From Pseudomonadota bacterium (GTDB lineage Bacteria; Pseudomonadota; Alphaproteobacteria; Rhizobiales; Hyphomicrobiaceae): 7,676 nucleotides of DNA. Below are positions 1 to 5,821 of this stretch, piece by piece (position 1 is the stretch's first letter; each line of letters begins with the position of its first letter). The position numbers were made by a program, and so were the translations under genes. The notes below the pieces were generated by a model, which worked only from the letters and a program-made list of their open reading frames with translations, searched no databases and had not been told where the DNA came from. The stretch is taken from the NCBI GenBank assembly GCA_023387235.1, contig JAEWIJ010000060.1, positions 1 through 7,676 on the forward strand, given 5' to 3'.

Positions 1-31
1 GGCCGGGGATGCCCAGCCGGTGCCGCGCGAT

Positions 32-126
32 GGAGGAGAAACGTCCCCGGTGGGGCGGCCGGACTTCAAATCCGGAGAGGGTCGCGAGACGGCTTTCGGT
101 GGGTTCGACTCCTGCCTCCTCCGCCA
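32..126 (+). tRNA. selC: Selenocysteine tRNA (tRNA-Sec, anticodon UCA)
   Basis: This is the tRNA that is charged with serine, converted to selenocysteine by SelA and delivered to UGA codons by SelB. The 5' strand GGAGGAG pairs with CTCCTCC before the discriminator G and an encoded CCA (124-126). The anticodon arm is CCGGA-CTTCAAA-TCCGG with anticodon TCA. The D-arm region (CCCCGGTGGGG) and the T arm (GTGGG-TTCGACT-CCTGC) follow the pattern of E. coli selC. The long variable arm forms a 7-bp stem (AGGGTCG with CGGCTTT, including G-U pairs) closed by a CGAGA loop. At 95 nt it is unusually long for a tRNA, as expected for tRNA-Sec. It faces the UGSC selenoprotein gene, one of its own clients, about 260 bp away. 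The 31 bases before it may be the end of another gene such as selB, but too little is present to say. Confidence 0.97.
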
Positions 127-173
127 ATCCGATCCGAAAAAGAAAGCTGGATCAGTGGGATAGTGTCAGCTCA

Positions 174-195
174 GAGCCCTAGTTTGAGCCCTAGT
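174..195 (+). repeat. Two-copy 10-bp direct repeat downstream of selC
   Basis: GAGCCCTAGT occurs at 174-183 and again at 186-195, separated by TT. The function is unknown. It lies 48 bases beyond the CCA end of the tRNA, so it could belong to 3' processing or termination of the tRNA transcript, or be chance. Confidence 0.6.
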
Positions 196-238
196 AATAG
201 CACGGATGGGGCGAACTCCTATTGTCCATTGCGAACCG

Positions 239-252
239 GTGCGGATCCGCAC
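239..252. repeat. Perfect 14-bp palindrome
   Basis: GTGCGGATCCGCAC is its own reverse complement, with no spacer. A dyad of this kind could bind a dimeric protein or be chance. No promoter or gene start that I can support lies next to it. Confidence 0.6.
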
Positions 253-353
253 GTTGTTGACCCGCGTCGAGACCGCCCAGATCAGTACCGGCAAGGTCAC
301 TGCATCATGGTCGGACTGAAAAGCTGGCAGCGCGCGCTGGCGTGAAATGTCTA

Positions 354-382
354 GACGACCACCGGTCAACCCGGTGGTCGTC
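354..382. terminator. Strong hairpin between convergent selC and UGSC units
   Basis: A perfect 12-bp stem (GACGACCACCGG with CCGGTGGTCGTC) closes a 5-nt loop. On the minus strand it begins right after the UGSC stop codon; its first base lies within the second of two tandem UGA codons. Its position between converging transcripts fits a bidirectional terminator. Neither side has a clean U-tract (ATCATT on plus, TAGACATTT on minus), so it is an imperfect intrinsic terminator, or else an element that protects the mRNA 3' end. Confidence 0.65.
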
Positions 383-383
383 A

Positions 384-905
384 TCATTCTGAGCGCAGCA
401 ATATTTTCTTGGCCTGCCCGATCGTTGCCCGCGCGTAAGCGGCCAAGCGCTCATCCGATGCGCTGCTGATCGGGTGATCGATAACCGCATACTTGAAGTC
501 CGGCACGCCGAGAACGCGGCACATCATGTCTGCCGCGCTGGCGAAGCGCGTCGTCATCACGCCGACTGCGGGAACGCCGTGGCGTTCAGATGTGATCGTG
601 TCATGCAGACTGCACGACGAGCACGACCCTCAATCTCCGACACCCGTAAAGACGGCGTGCCAGTTCGTGAGCTCCTGCACGATGTGTGCGTCCATGGGGG
701 CGCTATAGTTGGACTTCTCGCGCCATACGACGTCGGCCGCCTTCATCTCATCGCGGAGAATGCGCTCGAGGTGTGTGAAGTACCCTCGCGTGCCTTCCTT
801 GGCATTCGTGATGATGGCGACGGTCTTGCCGTCGAGCGAAGCGAGGCGCGGCGCGAGCACGACGCCTGCCGCCTTCATCTCGTTAGTTGGGTCTAGTATT
901 TTCAT
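384..905 (-). CDS. UGSC-family selenoprotein (Sec at residue 92)
   Basis: This 173-residue protein contains selenocysteine. Without recoding the frame stops after 91 residues at ...FTGVGD, at UGA 630-632. Reading that UGA as Sec gives the motif U92-G-S-C95-S-S-C98, followed by 75 further well-formed residues (SLHDTITSERHGVPAVG and on) to a UGA at 384-386. U-x-x-C is a thioredoxin-style redox motif, and UGSC proteins are a known family from metagenomic selenoproteome surveys. The N-terminal part (KILDPTNEMKAAG, LASLDGKTVAIITNAKEG) matches the family. Support for recoding comes from the SECIS-like hairpin 11 nt after the UGA and a tRNA-Sec gene nearby. AAGGA lies 8 nt before the ATG. It is the last gene of the minus-strand operon, 42 bp after its CxxC partner gene. 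The exact reaction is not known to me; a redox role at the Sec is inferred. Confidence 0.93.
600..632 (-). promoter_or_regulatory. Sec UGA codon and bacterial SECIS-like hairpin
   Basis: The UGA occupies 632-630 on the minus strand. Eleven nt later an 8-bp stem (GTCGTGCA with TGCATGAC, one G-U pair, 618-600) closes a GUC loop. The apex GCAGUCUGC differs from that of E. coli fdhF (GCAGGUCUGC) by one missing G. The distance from UGA to the loop is 19 nt, against 18 nt in fdhF. This is the geometry needed for SelB binding and Sec insertion. The hairpin lies within the coding sequence, as in bacterial SECIS elements generally. The structure was read by eye, not folded. Confidence 0.85.
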
Positions 906-947
906 GCAGCTTGTCCTTGCATGGCCTTTCTCTTCTGTCGGTTAAAC

Positions 948-2021
948 TCAGCGCTTCGGCGGTTCGCAGTCCACGCACACACCAATCGCCGCCGTCACGG
1001 CGCGCGTCTTGCTACCCATCCAAGGTGGAATGACCGCGCCGAAACCACCGGCAGGCCCACCAGCGGCGACGACCAGAAGATCGTCGGGTGACTGCAATGC
1101 CGGGTGGGTCTTGTCTGCACGATCGCGCACCACCGAGCCCTTGCCGACATTGGCCCACTCGCCCCGTTTCACGCGTGCGCGCTCGAAGAGGAATTCGGCG
1201 ATGTCCTTCTTGGTCCAGCCCGCATTCTGAATGTGATCGCGGAGCTGCTTCGGGATAACGATGACGTAGTTGCCGCCATAAATCGAGTAGTGGAGCTGGT
1301 TGGCGCGCATCTCGGCGGCGAACGTCTCCAGGATTTCCTTGGGATCTGTTGTCCATTCATTCATGATCTGACGCGGTCCCAGAGAGGCAAACACCGTAAC
1401 GCCGGATGTTCCCTCGGGCATGCCACGCTGGAGGTGCAGCGGCTGCCACGTCGTATCCTCCTCGTCCTCTGCAATGCAGTAGGAGAATTTGCCAGGATGA
1501 CCGAGCGTGGCGCGATCGACTTCTCCCGGGCGCAGGTCCATGAGATTGATCAGCGCCAGACGGATGGCGCGTCCGATCACGGAGGTAGCGCGGTCGCTGT
1601 TGCCGAGTGCGTTGAATGTGCCGCTGGCCCCGATTTCCAGGCGAACAGGACCGTTGATGATGACGAGGACAGCGCAGCCGCCTGTGCTCGACGTCACGCC
1701 ATGCAGAAGGAATTCGTCCTTCATCATCGCCTGCCAGGCTGTTGCGACGACCGGAAAATGCATTGGCAGGCAACCGGCCATGACCGCATTGACGGCCAGC
1801 TTCTCCGCTGTGATGGGCTGTGCGCGCACAGGCTCGATGCCGAGCAATTGGTCGGGCGGCATACCCGCCCACTCGAGGCAGGCTTCGACAGCCGCCTCCG
1901 TCGGCGGCACGACGGGCAGGCCGTCCGTCCAGCCGCGGCTGTGAAAGAATTCCTGCGCCGCGGCAAAATCCTCGACGTCGTACGTCTTCGAGCTCAGCCC
2001 CGGTTGGGCGGATTGCAGCAT
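948..2021 (-). CDS. Conserved protein of unknown function with C-terminal CxxC, partner of UGSC
   Basis: A 357-residue soluble protein with no signal peptide or membrane segment. I do not know a named function. Family-like motifs are GWTDGLPVVPPTE (30-42), AVNAVMAGCLP (76-86), INGPVRLEIG (122-131), GHPGKFSYCIAED (174-186) and a glycine-rich GGPAGGFG (321-328) that could bind a nucleotide or cofactor. It ends in C349-V-D-C352-EPPKR, a CxxC at the extreme C-terminus like the mobile redox tails of some reductases. I recall proteins with this GWTDGLPVVPPTE opening beside UGSC genes in other genomes, but could not check. The start is fixed by GGAGG 8 nt before the ATG. It follows the racemase-like gene by 60 bp and precedes the UGSC gene by 42 bp. 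I infer that it forms a two-component redox or reductase pair with the selenoprotein. Confidence 0.75.
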   Translation of the reverse strand: MLQSAQPGLSSKTYDVEDFAAAQEFFHSRGWTDGLPVVPPTEAAVEACLEWAGMPPDQLLGIEPVRAQPITAEKLAVNAVMAGCLPMHFPVVATAWQAMMKDEFLLHGVTSSTGGCAVLVIINGPVRLEIGASGTFNALGNSDRATSVIGRAIRLALINLMDLRPGEVDRATLGHPGKFSYCIAEDEEDTTWQPLHLQRGMPEGTSGVTVFASLGPRQIMNEWTTDPKEILETFAAEMRANQLHYSIYGGNYVIVIPKQLRDHIQNAGWTKKDIAEFLFERARVKRGEWANVGKGSVVRDRADKTHPALQSPDDLLVVAAGGPAGGFGAVIPPWMGSKTRAVTAAIGVCVDCEPPKR

Positions 2022-2081
2022 TGGCGGTACCTCCGTGGCTCAGGCTCGCTTAGCGCTGACCGCACGTCAATTGCACGATGC

Positions 2082-3248
2082 TCATACCCGCCGCCCGATC
2101 GCTTTTTCCGATTTCAGCGCGGCGATCTCCGCGCCGGAGAACCCCCAAGCGTCGAGCGTTGCCTCCGTGTGAGCACCAAAGGCCGGCGGGCCGCCTTTTA
2201 CGCTTGAAGGCGTGCGGCTGAAGCGAGGCGCAGGTCCGGGTTGAACGATGCCATCGACAGTCACGAAGCTGCCGCGGGCCTTGTTGTGAGGATGCTCGGC
2301 CGCCTCCGAGAAGCTGAGAACCGGCGCGAAGCAGATATCCGTGCCTTCCATGAGCGCGCACCACTCTTCGCGCGTTTTCTGTGCGAACAGAGTCGCAAAT
2401 TTATCGCGCATCGCTGGCCAGCTCGCCCGATCGAATTGTGGTGGGCACTTCTCGGGGTCGAGTCCGAGCGTCCGCAGGAGAATGTCGTAGAACTTTGCCT
2501 CGACGGCGCCGATGGAAATGAACTTGCCGTCCTTGGTTTTATAGCAGCGCCAGAACGGCGCGCCGCCATCGATGAAGTTGTCTTCGCGACGCTCCGACCA
2601 TTCGCCGACGGCTGCGAGACCGAAGCAGGCGAGCGCAAGATAGGCCGAGCCTTCGGTCATCGCAACATCGACGACCTGTCCGAGGCCCGAGGTCTTGGCT
2701 TCCAGAATGCCGGCCAGCAAGCCGGTGAGCAGGAACATGGCGCCACCGCCCATGTCACCCACGACGTTGAGCGGCGGAACAGGTTGCTCGCGCGTACCGA
2801 TCGCATGAAGGACGCCGGAAAGGGAAATGTAGTTGATGTCGTGGCCCGCGGCCGAGGCGAGCGGCCCGGATTGACCCCAGCCCGTCATGCGCCCGTAGAC
2901 GAGGCGCGGATTGCGCTTCTGACAGACCTCGGGACCAAGCCCTAAGCGCTCCATGACGCCGGGACGCATGGGATCAATCAGTGCATCCGCCTGCTCGATC
3001 ATGCGGAGCAACGTTTCGACGCCCTTTGGATGCTTCAGATCAATCGCGACGGAGGGACGGCCACGCCGACGCACGTCCGCTTGCGGCCCTGCAAATTCGA
3101 AGCCGAGGCCTGTGAGCTCGGGCCGATCAATGCGGACAATGTCTGCCCCCATGTCGGCAAGCAGAGAGGAGCACAACGGTGCCGGACCTATTCCGGCGAT
3201 CTCGATGATCTTGATGCCTGCGAGCGGCCCGGCCTTCTTGTCCGACAT
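2082..3248 (-). CDS. Alpha-methylacyl-CoA racemase-like protein (class III CoA-transferase fold)
   Basis: A 388-residue member of the CaiB/BaiF family that most resembles alpha-methylacyl-CoA racemases, which interconvert the R and S forms of 2-methylacyl-CoAs. The opening PLAGIKIIEIAGIGPAP followed by LLADMGADIVRIDRP is typical. The racemase catalytic set known from the Mycobacterium enzyme appears to be intact: H136 in AGHDINYIS, D165 in VVGDMGGGAM and E250 in GAVEAKFY. The length is normal. The ATG at 3248 is chosen because AGAAAGG lies 6 nt before it and homology starts there. An upstream ATG (3284) overlaps the preceding stop as TGATG and would add 12 residues. It sits directly after a CoA-transferase gene, so the two probably act on the same acyl-CoA. 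A CoA-transferase role cannot be excluded from sequence alone. Confidence 0.9.
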   Translation of the reverse strand: MSDKKAGPLAGIKIIEIAGIGPAPLCSSLLADMGADIVRIDRPELTGLGFEFAGPQADVRRRGRPSVAIDLKHPKGVETLLRMIEQADALIDPMRPGVMERLGLGPEVCQKRNPRLVYGRMTGWGQSGPLASAAGHDINYISLSGVLHAIGTREQPVPPLNVVGDMGGGAMFLLTGLLAGILEAKTSGLGQVVDVAMTEGSAYLALACFGLAAVGEWSERREDNFIDGGAPFWRCYKTKDGKFISIGAVEAKFYDILLRTLGLDPEKCPPQFDRASWPAMRDKFATLFAQKTREEWCALMEGTDICFAPVLSFSEAAEHPHNKARGSFVTVDGIVQPGPAPRFSRTPSSVKGGPPAFGAHTEATLDAWGFSGAEIAALKSEKAIGRRV

Positions 3249-3283
3249 TTTCGACCTTTCTCCTCGAGCGACCGCCGGGGACA

Positions 3284-4504
3284 TCACAAAGTGATGCCGG
3301 CTACCGCCAATTCCTGCTCACTAAAGCCGAGCTCATTAATCAGGACATCACGATTGCTGGCGCCCAGTCTGGGGGCCGCGTGCTGCACAACACCGGGCGT
3401 GGCCGAGAATTTGCCGATCACGTTGGGCATCCGGATGTTGTCTTCGAGCTCGTTGTCCGAAACACTCGCAATGTTTCCCCGCGCCTGGATGTGCGGATCG
3501 TCAAACATTTCCGCGACACTATAGACGGGGGCCCCCGGAGCATCGTGCGCACTCAGGCGCGCCGCTACTTCTTCGAGTGTGAACTTGCCAATGGCTTCCT
3601 GAAGAACCTGCTCGATCGCATCGGCGTTCTCGATGCGTTTTCTGTTGTCGCTGAAGCGCGGATCCTGAGCCAGTTCGGGAACGTCGAGTGCCGCGCACAA
3701 TCGCTGAAAGACAGCGTGAGCCCCTCCCGAAAGCGCGATCCATCCACCGTCGCGCGTACGGAACGTATTGCGCGGGGACACGAGAGGCAGGCGGCTGCCT
3801 TGGCGCTGCTGGACGATGCCGAGTTGATCGTAATCGACGATCTGCGCCCCCATGAGCGAGAGCATCGGCTCATAGATGGGCAGATCGACGACCTGCCCGC
3901 GACCGCCATTGTTCCGCCGGGCTGCGAGCGCCGCGAGCGTCAGAAATGCGCCCGCGAGGCCGGTTGTGGTGTCCGCCATGGCGAAGCTCGGCAGCAGTGG
4001 GGGGCGATCGGCGAAGCCGTTGGTATACGCAAAGCCCGTCATGGCCTCGGCGAGCGAACCGAACCCAGAGCGCTCGCTATACGGTCCGGTCTGGCCGAAG
4101 CCGGATACGCGCACGAGAACGACGCCAGGATTGATCGCGGCGAGGACATCATAGCCGAGCCCCCACTCCTCCAGCGTGCCCGGCCGGAAGTTCTCGATGA
4201 TTACATCTGCGCCTTTGGCGAGACGCCGGACGATGTCCACGCCCAATGGCGTGCCGAGATCTGCCGAGACGCTGCGCTTGTTGCGGTTCAGGACCTTGTG
4301 GTAGAGGCCGATGCCGTTTTTCAGATTGCCCCATCCGCGGAGGCCGTCGCCACGCTGCGGATGCTCGATCTTGATGACTTCTGCCCCATAGTCGGCGAGT
4401 TGCATGCCGATGAACGGGCCTGAAATAAAATTTGCCAATTCGACGACGCGAAGGCCTGCGAGCGCAGTGCCTCCGCCTTTGGCCAGTGGCATACCATTGT
4501 TCAT
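3284..4504 (-). CDS. Class III CoA-transferase (CaiB/formyl-CoA transferase family)
   Basis: A 406-residue family III CoA-transferase, which moves CoA between carboxylic acids through an aspartyl-CoA thioester. Recognisable segments are LAGLRVVELANFISGPF, GMQLADYGAEVIKIEHP, DVIIENFRPGTLEEWGLGYD and VRVSGFGQTGPY. The expected catalytic aspartate is D178 in FAMADTTTGLAGAF, equivalent to Asp169 of formyl-CoA transferase. The C-terminal part (GAPVYSVAEMFDDPHIQARG) is also typical. The start at 4504 puts the family opening near residue 16; longer frames upstream run back into lysR. A weak GGGG precedes the ATG, next to a small stem CCGC-ATAA-GCGG. It is the first gene of the putative operon, 92 bp after lysR, and a candidate operator lies in that gap. 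It probably activates a carboxylic acid as its CoA ester; the acid is unknown. Confidence 0.93.
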   Translation of the reverse strand: MNNGMPLAKGGGTALAGLRVVELANFISGPFIGMQLADYGAEVIKIEHPQRGDGLRGWGNLKNGIGLYHKVLNRNKRSVSADLGTPLGVDIVRRLAKGADVIIENFRPGTLEEWGLGYDVLAAINPGVVLVRVSGFGQTGPYSERSGFGSLAEAMTGFAYTNGFADRPPLLPSFAMADTTTGLAGAFLTLAALAARRNNGGRGQVVDLPIYEPMLSLMGAQIVDYDQLGIVQQRQGSRLPLVSPRNTFRTRDGGWIALSGGAHAVFQRLCAALDVPELAQDPRFSDNRKRIENADAIEQVLQEAIGKFTLEEVAARLSAHDAPGAPVYSVAEMFDDPHIQARGNIASVSDNELEDNIRMPNVIGKFSATPGVVQHAAPRLGASNRDVLINELGFSEQELAVAGITL

Positions 4505-4544
4505 TGGTGCCCCGCTTATGCGGCATTTCGTGAGCGAGGTTAGT

Positions 4545-4565
4545 CTTGTCCTGGCCCCTGACAAG
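4545..4565. promoter_or_regulatory. Inverted repeat, candidate LysR-type operator
   Basis: CTTGTC and GACAAG are perfect inverted arms separated by 9 bases, lying 41-61 bp before the CoA-transferase start. It is the only clear dyad of this size in the 92-bp gap between the regulator and the operon. LysR-type regulators bind interrupted dyads near their targets, so an operator role is plausible. A weak terminator for lysR is the alternative; the sequence downstream on the minus strand has no U-run. Confidence 0.4.
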
Positions 4566-4596
4566 GAAGGAATTCTCGCCGCTGAGTGTAGAAAAA

Positions 4597-5535
4597 TTAC
4601 GTTCTCGGGCTGCGCGCCGAAGTGTGCGTTGGAGCGGGAAATGCGCGTTGCGCTTCCTCGAAAAGCCACTGCCTGAATGAAGCGACGTGCGGCTCGCTCC
4701 AAAGGGCAGGGCGAGCCAGAAAGTAGCAACCTTCGCCACGCATGAGATCGCGTCGGAAGGGCACCACAAGGCGTCCGCTTTCGATCACGGGAGAGACTTG
4801 AGCTTCTCGCGTTATAGCGACGCCGAGACCGTTCTCGGCTGCGTCTATGGCCATCGTCGTCAGATCGAACGTGAGGCCCTGTGTCGGATCTACGATGGTT
4901 TTATCGACGCCGGCTGCCTGAAGCCATTTTGCCCAATCGTCGCGACGATAGAGCGAATGCAGCAGCGTATGGTGCTTGAGATCATCGGGAGACTTGAGTC
5001 GCTTGCGCCCAGACAACAGCTTCGGATGACAGACCGGAAACACATCCTCCATGAACATCAGCTCGTAGGTCAGGTCATGCCACGGTGGATGGCCGAACCT
5101 CAGTGCCGCGTGCATGTTCTCACGCGAGAGGTCTATGGGTTTGGCGCTTGTCTCGATGTGAACTGCGATATCGGGATGTCGTGCGTGAAAGCGACCGAGC
5201 CGAGGGACCAGCCAGCGGATTGCGAATGTCGGCGTGACGTTGACGTGCAATTCGCGGTTTGGCGACTTTGCCACGGCTCGGCAGGCAAGCTCCAGCTGAT
5301 CCAGCGCCTTGCCTATATCGCCTGCCAGACGGGCTCCTTCGGCGGTAACATTCCGCTGGCGGCCGACCTTTTCGAAGAGGGGTGTACCGAGCCACGTTTC
5401 GAGCGCGCGGACCTGATGCCCGACGGCCGAGGGCGTGACGCAGAGTTCATCGGCGGCCTTCGCAAGCGTGCCTGTTCGCGCAAGGACTTCGAACGCGCGA
5501 AGACTACCGAGAGCAGGAAGTCGTCGATGAACCAC
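4597..5535 (-). CDS. LysR-family transcriptional regulator, GcvA-like
   Basis: A 312-residue DNA-binding regulator. The N-terminal winged helix-turn-helix (LRAFEVLARTGTLAKAADEL then CVTPSAVGHQVRALETWLG, about residues 10-50) is followed by a substrate-binding effector domain from about residue 90 (VNVTPTFAIRWLVPRLGRF, then HIETSAKPIDLSRENMHAALRFG). The GcvA-type opening RRLPALGSLRAFE places the start at GTG 5535. An ATG at 5589 would add 18 residues, and a still longer open frame to 5754 is a low-complexity stretch unlikely to be coding. No start has a strong ribosome binding site. It lies immediately upstream of the CoA-transferase operon on the same strand and probably controls it in response to a pathway acid or CoA ester. 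The true effector is unknown. Confidence 0.92.
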   Translation of the reverse strand: MVHRRLPALGSLRAFEVLARTGTLAKAADELCVTPSAVGHQVRALETWLGTPLFEKVGRQRNVTAEGARLAGDIGKALDQLELACRAVAKSPNRELHVNVTPTFAIRWLVPRLGRFHARHPDIAVHIETSAKPIDLSRENMHAALRFGHPPWHDLTYELMFMEDVFPVCHPKLLSGRKRLKSPDDLKHHTLLHSLYRRDDWAKWLQAAGVDKTIVDPTQGLTFDLTTMAIDAAENGLGVAITREAQVSPVIESGRLVVPFRRDLMRGEGCYFLARPALWSEPHVASFRQWLFEEAQRAFPAPTHTSARSPRT

Positions 5536-5821
5536 GGGAATCTCACTTGGCGGTGATAGATGGGGCTGCCGCAAAGGGGAATGGTGCATACGGCGGTAGA
5601 CGTGGCAAGTTCCAGCCTCCTGGGAGACCTCGGCCGCGCGCTCTACGGCTGTTTGGTCATCGTGCACAAGTCTGCTTGCGCGCCCCTGCCGGAGCCCGGG
5701 GGATGAACTCGACAAGGCCCGAATTAATGGCAGTATCTCGCCCGAGGGCGTCAAAGCCGATCAAGGTTCAGAGTGCCACAGCGGGCATTCTGTGCGCGGA
5801 TATGACGACAGCGCCAGAGGG
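5536..5821. other. Gap between lysR and the PepSY gene
   Basis: About 290 bp with no recognisable gene. Open frames exist on both strands, but their translations are rich in arginine, serine and alanine and match no family that I know. It should contain the lysR promoter, although I could not support a specific -35/-10 pair. AGGAGG occurs on the minus strand near 5616-5622, but it is too far from either possible lysR start. The hairpin at 5769-5792 is listed separately. Confidence 0.5.
5769..5792 (-). terminator. Imperfect hairpin after the PepSY gene, possible terminator
   Basis: A 9-position stem (CAGAATGCC with GGCACTCTG on the minus strand, one A-C mismatch) closes a CGCTGT loop, 29 bases after the PepSY stop. 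No U-tract follows (AACCTTG). On the plus strand the mismatch becomes a G-U pair. Weak evidence only. Confidence 0.3.

Larger units (their letters stand above)
127..353. other. Gap between selC and the convergent operon
   Basis: I find no convincing gene here. It holds two copies of GAGCCCTAGT in direct repeat (174-183 and 186-195, period 12) just after the tRNA, and a perfect 14-bp palindrome GTGCGGATCCGCAC (239-252). A 37-codon frame on the plus strand (206-319, beginning MGRTPIVHCEP) has plausible codon choice but no ribosome binding site and no family that I recognise. It could be the remnant of a gene. No copy of the tRNA 3' end is seen, so nothing here marks an integrated element. Confidence 0.5.

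Noticed and set aside
206..319. 37-codon plus-strand frame after selC
   Set aside because: No ribosome binding site and no recognisable family. Noted in the gap description but not called as a gene.
474..896. Plus-strand open frame of 140 codons opposite the UGSC gene
   Set aside because: It is the complement of a coding region in GC-rich DNA, with no family features; the minus-strand selenoprotein explains the region.
902..922. Six-codon frame (MQGQAA) overlapping the UGSC start as ATGA, a possible leader peptide
   Set aside because: Its purine-rich site is only 2 nt from the ATG, while the UGSC start has its own well-placed AAGGA. Probably chance.
942..950. UGA at the end of the CxxC partner followed by GTT TAA, suggesting a penultimate Sec (PPKR-U-V)
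   Set aside because: No hairpin follows the UGA in the right window, and UGA is the ordinary stop for most genes here.
1104..2207. Plus-strand open frame of 367 codons opposite the CxxC partner gene
   Set aside because: It mirrors the codon bias of the minus-strand gene, has arginine- and histidine-rich translation without family motifs, and crosses a gene boundary.
5536..5754. N-terminal extension of the LysR protein to a start at 5754
   Set aside because: The extension is low-complexity and precedes the normal family opening RRLPALGSLRAFE; GTG 5535 gives the usual length.
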